From positions 1 through 64,000 of the forward strand of contig JAEWGX010000112.1 in assembly GCA_023388075.1 (NCBI GenBank): 64,000 nucleotides of DNA. The letters are read 5' to 3'. The notes beneath the pieces are model-generated. The model saw nothing but the letters and a program-made list of their open reading frames with translations, made no database searches and was not told the origin of the DNA. Shown here one piece after another: positions 1 through 6,774 of the stretch. Every line of letters begins with the position of its first letter. The stretch's first letter is position 1. Source of the DNA: Pseudomonadota bacterium (GTDB lineage: Bacteria > Pseudomonadota > Gammaproteobacteria > Burkholderiales > Burkholderiaceae_E). The translations under genes were made by a program, and so were the position numbers.

Positions 1-209
1 TTCATCCACGTGAGCGGTTGCAGCAGGTGGACATCGGCGTTGCCGATGCGGATGCGGCCGGTGTTGCCGAGGAACTTGGCTTCGCGCCGCAGCGAAGCGG
101 CATGCCGACGGGCGAGTGCCTCGAGGAAATGGAAGCCGGCGTTGTGCCGGTCGTGCTGATGCTCGGGCGTGGGATTGCCGAGTCCGACGATCAGTCGAGG
201 CGGGGCCAT
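1..209 (-). CDS. pth: Peptidyl-tRNA hydrolase, N-terminal part (cut by window edge)
   Basis: Peptidyl-tRNA hydrolase cleaves the ester bond of peptidyl-tRNAs that fall off ribosomes, recycling tRNA in the cytoplasm. Only the first 69 codons are inside the window. The start is the ATG at 209, which gives MAPPRLIVGLGNPTPEH. The visible family motifs are the N-terminal beta strand with GLGNP, the DRHNAGF segment holding the catalytic His (about residue 22), and LTWMN near the edge, where the Asn contacts substrate. It follows rplY on the same strand after about 75 bases. The order prs–rplY–pth is common in betaproteobacteria. The family assignment is firm; the C-terminal part is not visible. Confidence 0.93.
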   Translation of the reverse strand, partial: MAPPRLIVGLGNPTPEHQHDRHNAGFHFLEALARRHAASLRREAKFLGNTGRIRIGNADVHLLQPLTWM

Positions 210-284
210 GGCGAGGTGATCGGCTTCCAGGGGACGGGCCTGCCGCCGCGGGCGGCAGGCCGGTTCGCGGTTGCCCGCGGACGG

Positions 285-932
285 TTACTTCTTCGCGGCA
301 GGAGCCGGCGCGGCAGCAGGCGCGGCGGCGGCAGCGGCCTTCTCCTCGTCTTCCTTGTTGTCCGCCACCGTGCCCATCACCATCACGGCGGTGGCGATCA
401 CCGGGTCGGTGCCGGCCGGGACCACCGGCGTCACGCCCTTCGGCATCTTGACGGCGCTGAGGTGCAGCGACTGCTCCAGGGTGATGCCGCTCAGGTCGAC
501 CTCGAGAGAGCTGGGCAGGTCCGCCGGCAGGCAGCTCACCTCGATCTCGGTGAGCACGTGGTTCACCACCGCCTTGTTCTCCTTGACCGCGGGCGAGATC
601 TCCTGGTTCATGAAGTGGAACGGCACCTTCATGGTGATCTTCTCGTCGGCCGCGACCCGCTGGAAGTCCACATGCAGCACCTGCGGCTTGTACGGATGCC
701 ACTGCACGTCGCGCAGCACGACCTGCTGGGTCTTGCCGTCGATCTCCATCTTCAGGATGGACGAGTGGAAGCCCTCCGCCCGGAGCGAGTGGTAGAGCGG
801 GTTGTGGTCGAGTGCAACCTGCACCGGCTTGGCCTCGCCACCATAGACGATGCCCGGCACCTTGGCCGCGCGGCGGAGGCGGCGGCTCGCACCCGACCCC
901 GTCTGGTTGCGCATTTCGGCGATCACTTTCAT
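285..932 (-). CDS. rplY: 50S ribosomal protein L25/general stress protein Ctc
   Basis: This 215-residue protein binds 5S rRNA in the large ribosomal subunit. It is the long (TL5/CTC) form: an L25 domain (about residues 4–95, with a RRAAKVPGIVYGG segment), then the beta-rich TL5 C-domain (about 100–190), then a low-complexity Ala/Pro tail ending in KK. I chose the ATG at 932 because AAGGA lies just upstream. Longer readings back to 1103 have no such site and add a non-homologous extension. The gene lies 195 bases downstream of prs. That spacer is full of stem-loops, so transcription may be partly separated from prs. Confidence 0.95.
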   Translation of the reverse strand: MKVIAEMRNQTGSGASRRLRRAAKVPGIVYGGEAKPVQVALDHNPLYHSLRAEGFHSSILKMEIDGKTQQVVLRDVQWHPYKPQVLHVDFQRVAADEKITMKVPFHFMNQEISPAVKENKAVVNHVLTEIEVSCLPADLPSSLEVDLSGITLEQSLHLSAVKMPKGVTPVVPAGTDPVIATAVMVMGTVADNKEDEEKAAAAAAPAAAPAPAAKK

Positions 933-990
933 CGCGGTTTCCTTCAAAAGAGCCCCTCTGCCCGCGACCAGGCGAGAAGGGCGTTGCACG

Positions 991-1094
991 CCTGCCCGCG
1001 GGATGCGGGCAGGTCGAAAGTCATGGGTGCCGGCCTGCGCCGGTGCTCGACGCGCCCTCGAGGCGCGAAGCGCGCCATCCTCCCCCAGGGAGGA
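991..1094 (-). repeat. Cluster of three perfect stem-loops between prs and rplY
   Basis: Three separate perfect inverted repeats lie here: a 9-bp stem with a 5-base loop (991–1013), a 6-bp stem with a 5-base loop (1051–1067) and a 7-bp stem with a 3-base loop (1078–1094). None is followed by a clear T-run on the minus strand. They could be a terminator for prs, an mRNA-stabilising element or a REP-type repeat. Confidence 0.6.
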
Positions 1095-1127
1095 GAGCGC
1101 CACCTTCGGGCGGCCGGGCGGTGGTGC

Positions 1128-2132
1128 TCATTCCATGAAAAGCAGCGAGACGGAGTCGGCGCGGTTGATGCGCAGGATGGTCTCGCCGATGAGCTGCCCG
1201 CAGCCTATCACGCGGATCTTCTGGCACGCCTGGCCTTCCTCGCTGAGCGGGATGGAATCGGTCACCACCAGCTCGTCGAGCTGCGATTCCTCGATTCGCT
1301 TGACCGCGCCACCGGAAAGCACCGGATGGGTACAGTACGCCACGACCTTGACCGCGCCTTCGCGCTTGAGCGCCTCGGCCGCGCGGCACAGCGTGCCGGC
1401 CGTGTCCACCATGTCGTCCATCAGCAGGCAGCTGCGGCCCTTCACCTCGCCGATGATGTTCATCACCTCCGAGACGTTGGCCTTCGGCCGGCGCTTGTCG
1501 ATGATGGCCAGGTCGACCTCCAGCCGCTTGGCGAGCGCCCGGGCGCGAACCACGCCGCCGACGTCGGGAGACACCACGATCACGTTCTCGAGCTTCTGCC
1601 GGGCGATGTCCGACAGCAGGATGGGCGCGGCGTAGATGTTGTCCACCGGGATGTCGAAGAATCCCTGGATCTGGTCCGCATGCAGGTCCATGGTGAGCAG
1701 CCGGTCGACGCCCGCCACCTGGAGCATGTTGGCGACCACCTTGGCGCTGATCGCCACCCGGGACGAGCGCACCCGGCGATCCTGCCTGGCGTAGCCGAAG
1801 TAGGGCAGGGCCGCGGTGATCCGCCCGGCCGACGCCCGCCGCAGCGCATCCACCATCAGGAGCACTTCCATCAGGTTGTCGTTGGTGGGCGCGCAGGTGG
1901 ACTGGAGCACGAAGACGTCCTTTCCACGGACGTTCTCCAGGATCTCCACCATCACCTCGCCATCCGAGAACTTGCCGACCACCGCCTTGCCGAGCGGCAG
2001 GCCCAGGTGGGCCGCGACGTCCCCGGCCAGCCTCGGGTTGGAGTTCCCCGTGAAGATGGCCGGCCCTTCCGACCGCAGGTTGGCGAGCGGGTCGGCGTTG
2101 GAGCGGTAGGAGGCCCTGAGCGAGAAGTTCAT
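1128..2132 (-). CDS. prs: Ribose-phosphate pyrophosphokinase (PRPP synthetase)
   Basis: Prs makes 5-phosphoribosyl-1-diphosphate from ribose-5-phosphate and ATP. This precursor serves purines, pyrimidines, NAD, Trp and the histidine pathway encoded later in the window. The 334-residue product shows IFTGNSNPRLA near the N-terminus, the FSDGEVMVEI segment, the flexible-loop region YARQDRRVRS and the PRPP-binding region with DDMVDTAGT, all family hallmarks. The family is usually about 315 residues. The ATG at 2132 adds roughly 20 residues before the conserved domain, so a shorter start is possible, but no better ATG/GTG with a ribosome site is obvious. It lies directly downstream of tRNA-Gln and ispE, as in most betaproteobacteria, probably on the same transcript. 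Confidence 0.95.
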   Translation of the reverse strand: MNFSLRASYRSNADPLANLRSEGPAIFTGNSNPRLAGDVAAHLGLPLGKAVVGKFSDGEVMVEILENVRGKDVFVLQSTCAPTNDNLMEVLLMVDALRRASAGRITAALPYFGYARQDRRVRSSRVAISAKVVANMLQVAGVDRLLTMDLHADQIQGFFDIPVDNIYAAPILLSDIARQKLENVIVVSPDVGGVVRARALAKRLEVDLAIIDKRRPKANVSEVMNIIGEVKGRSCLLMDDMVDTAGTLCRAAEALKREGAVKVVAYCTHPVLSGGAVKRIEESQLDELVVTDSIPLSEEGQACQKIRVIGCGQLIGETILRINRADSVSLLFME

Positions 2133-2180
2133 CCGGATACGGGGCGCGGGCCCCTGGTCTGGGGCGCGCGCCCGAAACGA

Positions 2181-2257
2181 TGGCTGGGGAGGAAGGATTC
2201 GAACCCTCGCATGCCGGAATCAAAATCCGGTGCCTTAACCAACTTGGCTACTCCCCA
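2181..2257 (-). tRNA. tRNA-Gln (anticodon TTG)
   Basis: The minus strand folds into a complete cloverleaf with acceptor TGGGGAG pairing CTCCCCA, discriminator G and an encoded CCA. The anticodon loop is TTTTGAT on a CCGGA/TCCGG stem, giving anticodon TTG (plus-strand 2221–2223). The T-arm carries GGTTCGAATCC. It sits between ispE and prs, the conserved betaproteobacterial position. The last 23 bases of ispE, including its stop codon, lie inside this tRNA. Confidence 0.97.
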
Positions 2258-3161
2258 GTGGATGCCGGGACACGCCCGAAACGACGCGGACCGTACCGAC
2301 ATTCTGAAGCAAAACCCGCCGCGCGGTCTCCCGCGCCGCTTCCAAGCTGTCCAGCGCGGCGAAGACGCAGGCGCCGGACCCGGTCATGCGGGTGACGCCG
2401 CGAGCCCCGACCGTGGAGGAGACCGCAGCAGAGAGCGCCTCGAGCGCCGCGGCAACCAACGGCTCGCGTGAAACCACGATCTCCTGCAGGTCATTGCGGC
2501 CGGGGAGCACTCCTCGCGCCGTCCCTGGAGCTGCAGTCCGGGTATGCACCGATGTTCGCTTGGAAAAGCCCGAGATTGTGAGCGGTTTGGTGCTTCGTGT
2601 CAATTTCGGATCGCGAAATACGGTCGCCGTCGCCACCGCGACCGGCGGCATCACCAGCACGAACCAGCGCGGCGGAAGATCCACCGGCCGAAGCCGCTCC
2701 CCGATCCCGGTCGCATAGGCGTTGCGGCCGTAGACGAAGACCGGCACGTCCGCGCCGAGGGTCAGCGCGACCTGCCGCAGGCGCTCCCGGCCGAGCCCGA
2801 GCGACCACAGCCGGTCGAGCCCGAGCAGCACGGTGGCCGCGTCGGAGCTGCCGCCGCCGAGGCCGCCGCCCAGCGGGATGCTCTTCGCGAGGCGGATGTC
2901 GACGCCGAGCCGGCAGCCGGTGGCCGCCTGCAGCGCCCGCGCCGCCCGTACCGTCAGGTCGACGTCGGCGGGGATGTCCGCCGGTGGGTCGATCCGGTGG
3001 ATCTCCCCGTCCTCGCGGCGGCGAAGGTCGATCCGGTCCGCCAGGTCGACGAGCTGGAAGACGGTCTCGAGCAGGTGGTAGCCGTCGGCCCGGCGGCCGG
3101 TGACGTGCAGGAAGAGGTTCAGCTTGGCCGGCGCCGGCAGGTTGCGCAGCTCAGTCAGCAT
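2235..3161 (-). CDS. ispE: 4-diphosphocytidyl-2-C-methyl-D-erythritol kinase
   Basis: IspE phosphorylates CDP-methylerythritol in the MEP isoprenoid pathway. The 308-residue product begins with LPAPAKLNLFLHVTGRRADGYH (the GHMP-kinase substrate loop, here residues 8–29). It carries the ATP-binding glycine loop PLGGGLGGGSSDAA near residue 100 and a late MTGSGACVFA motif. The start at 3161 overlaps the lolB stop by 11 bases. The family-typical C-terminal RHPL is followed by five residues. The TAA stop (2235–2237) falls within the D-arm of tRNA-Gln, so the mRNA and tRNA overlap by 23 bases and processing of the tRNA 5′ end must cut the ispE reading frame. Confidence 0.95.
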   Translation of the reverse strand: MLTELRNLPAPAKLNLFLHVTGRRADGYHLLETVFQLVDLADRIDLRRREDGEIHRIDPPADIPADVDLTVRAARALQAATGCRLGVDIRLAKSIPLGGGLGGGSSDAATVLLGLDRLWSLGLGRERLRQVALTLGADVPVFVYGRNAYATGIGERLRPVDLPPRWFVLVMPPVAVATATVFRDPKLTRSTKPLTISGFSKRTSVHTRTAAPGTARGVLPGRNDLQEIVVSREPLVAAALEALSAAVSSTVGARGVTRMTGSGACVFAALDSLEAARETARRVLLQNVGTVRVVSGVSRHPLGSSQVG

Positions 3162-3714
3162 CGAGCAGCAGTCGCACTTCCACCCGCTGGGTGCCTTCGT
3201 GCCAGACGAGATCCCAGCGCCCGCCGTCGCGTTCGATCTGCCAGCCGGCATCGAGGGCGCTGACGTGCCTGCCATCGGGGGAGCGGTGGACGACCCGCTC
3301 GAAACGATCCGAGAGCCAGTCCGGAAGCCGCGCCGCCGGGACGCGGATGCCGATGGCGCGCTGGAACACTTCCTCCAGCGTGGCACCGGTGGCTTCCTTG
3401 CCGTCGGACGTGCGCAGGCGCGCGGATTCGCCCTCGAGCTGCTCGGCGCGCGCGATCGTCTGCCCGAACGGCGAAAGCAGGTCGACCGTGAGGCGCGAGG
3501 CGTCCTTGTAGAGCTCGAAGCGGCCGCTCGCGGATTCGCGGCGCGTCTCCGGCAGGCTGGTCACGTAGGTGGTGGTGAAGCGACCGGAGAGCTCGAGCGG
3601 CTGGGTGGTCTCGCCAACTGCCTGGCGGACCGGTCCTTCGGCGGTGGTCGCGCAGCCGGAGAGGACAGTGGCAGCGGCCAGGCCGGCTGCCGCGACGAGG
3701 ACGCGAAACGACAT
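3151..3714 (-). CDS. lolB: Outer-membrane lipoprotein receptor LolB
   Basis: LolB accepts lipoproteins from periplasmic LolA and inserts them into the outer membrane. The 187-residue product has a short lipoprotein signal with lipobox LSGC (Cys about residue 20), then a single LolB beta-barrel domain with segments such as LSGRFTTTY and LPDWLSDR. I start at the ATG at 3714 (MSFRVLVAA), which fits the signal peptide. A GTG four codons earlier (3726) is possible. Its stop overlaps the ispE start, indicating translational coupling, and lolB–ispE is a classical betaproteobacterial pair. Confidence 0.92.
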   Translation of the reverse strand: MSFRVLVAAAGLAAATVLSGCATTAEGPVRQAVGETTQPLELSGRFTTTYVTSLPETRRESASGRFELYKDASRLTVDLLSPFGQTIARAEQLEGESARLRTSDGKEATGATLEEVFQRAIGIRVPAARLPDWLSDRFERVVHRSPDGRHVSALDAGWQIERDGGRWDLVWHEGTQRVEVRLLLDAD

Positions 3715-3747
3715 GGGACGAACCACCGGGCTGCCGCCGCAAGTCGC

Positions 3748-5658
3748 TCAGAGAGAGACGTTCAGCCGCGCGAGCGTGCCGCGCAGGACCTCGTTCTTGG
3801 GCTCGCGTCCGGACGCCTCGCGCCAGACCTTCATCGCCTCGTCCCGCGCGCCGGTGGTCCAGAGCACCTCGCCGAGGTGGGCCGCCACCTCGACGTCCGG
3901 CTTGGCGGCATAGGCCTCGCGCAGGAACTGGAGCGCCTTCTCCATGTCGCCCAGGCGGTAGTAGACCCAGCCGAGGCTGTCGATGATCTGCGGGTCGTCC
4001 GGCATCAGGGCGATCGCCTTCTTGATCAGCTCCAGCGCCTCGGGCAGGCGCTGGTTGCGGTCCGCGAGCGTGTAGCCGAGCGCGTTGTAGGCATGGGCGC
4101 TGTCGGGCCTCAGCTCCATCAGCTTGCGCAGGCTCTTCTCCATGACCGCGATGTCGTCGATCCGCTCGGCGGCCATCGCGTGGTCGTAGAGCAGGTCCGG
4201 CGCGTTCGGATCCTTGGCAACCGCGGCGTTCAGCAGGTCGAAGGCGTCCTGGTAGCGCTTGGCCTCGCGCAGCACCTGCGCCTCGGCCGAGATCAGCGCG
4301 AGGCGCTCGCGCTGGTTGCGCGGCGTCGTGTCCTTGATCAGCTGGCGGGCCTTGTCGAAGTCGCCCTCGCGCGCGGTCAGTTGCGCGCGGCGTGATACCG
4401 CGCTGATGTAGAGATCACCGCCCTGGATCTGCTCGAGCCAGGTGATCGCCTCCGCGGTCCGGTTGTTCTCCTCGGCGATCTGCGACAGGAAGAGGTAGGC
4501 GGGCGCGTTCTCACGGGTGAACGACTCGGGCAGCTCCACGTAGCGCTTCAGGTAACCCTGAGCGGCCGCGACGTCCTTGGCCTGGTAGCTCGCCTGGGCA
4601 AGGGAGTAGAGCACCTGCGGATTCTCCGGGTCCTGCTGCAGCACGCGCTCCAGCGTGGCCCGGGCCTTGTCGAACTGATCCTCGGAGAGGTAGAGCCGGC
4701 CGAGCGCCAGGCCGACCATCTGGTTGTCGGGAGAGCGGCGCAGGAAGCCCTCGAGCTGGGACGCGGCGCGCGGCCCGCCGTCGGGCAGTTCCTGGGTGTA
4801 CTGCGCGGCGGCGATCGCGGCGCTGGCATCCTTGGGCGCGAGCTCCGCCGCGGCCAGTGCCTCGGTTGCAGCCGCTTCCTTCTGGTCGGCGGCGGCGGCC
4901 ACCGAAGCGCGCGCCATGCGGGCCGCGACGACGTCGAGGTCGGGCTGGCTGATCCGCTGCAGCAGCGCCCAGCCTTCCTTGCGATCCTGGATGCGGGTGA
5001 GCGTGCGCTGCAACTGCAGGTAGGTGTCTTCCAGCTTGCCCTGCTCGCGGGCCGTCGCGAGCCGCCGCGTGAGCGCGGGCTCCACGTCCTTCAGCTTGCC
5101 GGTGGCGAGCTGGAGCGTCTCGACCGTCTGCTGCGATTCGGTGGAGGCCGGGTCCAGCTCCGACCAGAGCTTGGCCGACGCCAGCGCCTGCTCGAAGGCT
5201 CGCCCGGCGAGGGCGATCTCCGTGGCTCGGCGCGCGAGGCGCGCATCCCGGGTGCGCACCGCGAGGTCCTGGTAGGTGGCGTAGGAGGTGCTGAGCTGCT
5301 GGCGCTGCAGGCCGATCTCCGCCGCGAGGATCTTGAGGAGCAGCGGCGGGGTCAGCGCGATGTTGGGCAGGCCTTCAGGGCGATAGGTGCCCTGGACGGG
5401 GCCGCCGCGACCGCGCACCGCCACTTCGTCCGGCGATTCCGACGCCTGGCCGGTGACGGTGGGCGTGGCACCGCCGCGTGGCGAGCGGTCCTTTTCCTTG
5501 GCCGCGGCATCGGCGCGGGCAGGCGCATCGGCGTTGCCGCCAAGGGCGCTGCATCCGCCGAGGGAGACGCCGAGCACGGCGCCGAGGACGAGAGCGAACA
5601 GCCAGCCGGGGCGAGCCTTGCCACTGCCCGCCGCTTCCGAGCTTACTTGTAGTCGCAT
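3748..5658 (-). CDS. Tetratricopeptide-repeat lipoprotein
   Basis: The 636-residue product begins with a hydrophobic signal ending in lipobox SLGGC (Cys about 36), so it should be a lipid-anchored periplasmic protein. A Pro/Arg/Gly-rich linker follows, then helical TPR-type repeats over about residues 120–630. Recognisable units include NPQVLYSLAQASYQAKD, SAHAYNALGYTLADRN and PQIIDSLGWVYYRLGD. TPR proteins are adaptors; the partner is unknown. The gene regularly sits upstream of lolB–ispE in betaproteobacteria, suggesting an envelope role, but that is inference. The ATG at 5658 was chosen because the signal peptide starts there. Longer readings cross the intergenic region shared with mutM. 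Confidence 0.85.
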   Translation of the reverse strand: MRLQVSSEAAGSGKARPGWLFALVLGAVLGVSLGGCSALGGNADAPARADAAAKEKDRSPRGGATPTVTGQASESPDEVAVRGRGGPVQGTYRPEGLPNIALTPPLLLKILAAEIGLQRQQLSTSYATYQDLAVRTRDARLARRATEIALAGRAFEQALASAKLWSELDPASTESQQTVETLQLATGKLKDVEPALTRRLATAREQGKLEDTYLQLQRTLTRIQDRKEGWALLQRISQPDLDVVAARMARASVAAAADQKEAAATEALAAAELAPKDASAAIAAAQYTQELPDGGPRAASQLEGFLRRSPDNQMVGLALGRLYLSEDQFDKARATLERVLQQDPENPQVLYSLAQASYQAKDVAAAQGYLKRYVELPESFTRENAPAYLFLSQIAEENNRTAEAITWLEQIQGGDLYISAVSRRAQLTAREGDFDKARQLIKDTTPRNQRERLALISAEAQVLREAKRYQDAFDLLNAAVAKDPNAPDLLYDHAMAAERIDDIAVMEKSLRKLMELRPDSAHAYNALGYTLADRNQRLPEALELIKKAIALMPDDPQIIDSLGWVYYRLGDMEKALQFLREAYAAKPDVEVAAHLGEVLWTTGARDEAMKVWREASGREPKNEVLRGTLARLNVSL

Positions 5659-5767
5659 TTGATCATGGTAGGGTGATTTACACTCCGCGGCAACCAAAGG
5701 CGTCACGCATCCCCGGGCCTGTTCCGGGCCGTGCGCCGGTCTTCGAATCAGGCAGGAAGGGAAGGAA

Positions 5768-6613
5768 GTGCCCGAGCTCCCGGAAGTGGAGATTGTATGC
5801 AGGGGGCTCGACGAGTCCTTCGTCGGCCATCGGGTGACAGGTGTCGTCCGGCGCTTCGATCGCCTGCGCTGGCCGGTGCCGGAGGCGCTGGGCCCGTCGA
5901 TCCTGGCCGGCCCGGCGGAGAGCGCCGGCATCCTGCGCTCCGTCGCCCGTCGCTCCAAGTACCTGCTGCTCGGCTTCGACTCGGGCACGGTGATCATCCA
6001 CCTCGGGATGTCCGGGACACTCAGGCGGCTCGCGCCGGGCACGCCGCCCAAGCGGCACGACCACCTGGACTTCGTCTTCGAGGACCGGATCCTGCGCTAC
6101 AACGATCCGCGCCGGTTCGGCGCCGTGCTCTGGTCGGGCGAGAGCGCGCAGGCCACGGCGACGAGCCATGCGCTGCTGCGCGACCTCGGCGTCGAGCCTT
6201 TCGGCGATGCGTTCTCCGGGCGGCTGCTGCACACGGCCACGCGCGGCCGCACCGCCTCGATCAAGCAGGTGCTTCTCTCCGGCGCGGTGGTGGTGGGCGT
6301 GGGGAACATCTACGCCTGCGAGAGCCTCTTTCGCGCCGGCATCCGGCCGACCACGCCGGCAGGGCGCATCGGCCTGCCGCGCTACGAGCGGCTCGCGGCG
6401 GCGATCCGCGAGACGCTGACCGAGGCGATCGCCGCCGGCGGCAGCACCCTGCGCGACTTCGTCGCGAGCACGGGGCACGCCGGCTGCTTCCAGTTGCGCT
6501 GCTTCGTCTACGGCCGCGCCGGCGAGCCCTGCCGCGTGTGCGGCACGCCGATCCGCCTGATCCGCCAGCAGCAGCGCGCGAGCTTCTTCTGCCCCACCTG
6601 CCAGCGCGGCTGA
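5768..6613 (+). CDS. mutM: Formamidopyrimidine-DNA glycosylase (Fpg/MutM)
   Basis: MutM removes 8-oxoguanine and ring-opened purines and nicks the resulting abasic site. The 281-residue product starts MPELPEVE, giving the catalytic N-terminal Pro (after Met removal) and Glu3. It has the conserved HLGMSG segment, NDPRRFG, and a C-terminal zinc finger with Cys255, 258, 275 and 278. The start codon is a GTG at 5768 preceded by a strong purine-rich site (AAGGAAGGGAAGGAA). It begins a plus-strand cluster with a dynamin-like gene and mutY, so both enzymes of the 8-oxoG repair system are encoded within 3 kb. Confidence 0.96.
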   Translation: MPELPEVEIVCRGLDESFVGHRVTGVVRRFDRLRWPVPEALGPSILAGPAESAGILRSVARRSKYLLLGFDSGTVIIHLGMSGTLRRLAPGTPPKRHDHLDFVFEDRILRYNDPRRFGAVLWSGESAQATATSHALLRDLGVEPFGDAFSGRLLHTATRGRTASIKQVLLSGAVVVGVGNIYACESLFRAGIRPTTPAGRIGLPRYERLAAAIRETLTEAIAAGGSTLRDFVASTGHAGCFQLRCFVYGRAGEPCRVCGTPIRLIRQQQRASFFCPTCQRG

Positions 6614-6703
6614 GCGTTCGCATCCGTCCGGCCACGCGCGCCGGGCCGCATCCGTGCGCCGCGTGCGCCGGGCGCCAGGCGCGCGCCGCCGTCCGTCGGT
6701 TGC

Positions 6704-6726
6704 AACCAACCAGGCGTTGGTTGGTT
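6704..6726. terminator. Perfect 9-bp stem-loop downstream of mutM
   Basis: AACCAACCA (6704–6712) and TGGTTGGTT (6718–6726) form a perfect stem with a 5-base loop, about 90 bases after the mutM stop. There is no T-run, so intrinsic termination is uncertain. A processing or stabilising role for mutM mRNA is equally possible. Confidence 0.45.
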
Positions 6727-6762
6727 AGCCACGGCAGGCGGCGCCTGCTCGGGACGCTTGTG

Positions 6763-6768
6763 TACACT
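6763..6768 (+). promoter_or_regulatory. Possible -10 box (TACACT) for the dynamin-like gene
   Basis: TACACT ends six bases before the ATG at 6775. If used as a -10 element, transcription would start at or next to the A of the start codon, giving a leaderless message. No Shine-Dalgarno sequence precedes this ATG, which fits. No good -35 is visible. Confidence 0.3.
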
Positions 6769-6774
6769 CGCCCG

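Noticed and set aside
18..2471. Plus-strand open frame of 817 codons across pth, rplY, prs and ispE
   Set aside because: It runs antisense to four well-supported genes and a tRNA; its product is His/Arg-rich with no domain. Long antisense frames are expected at this GC content.
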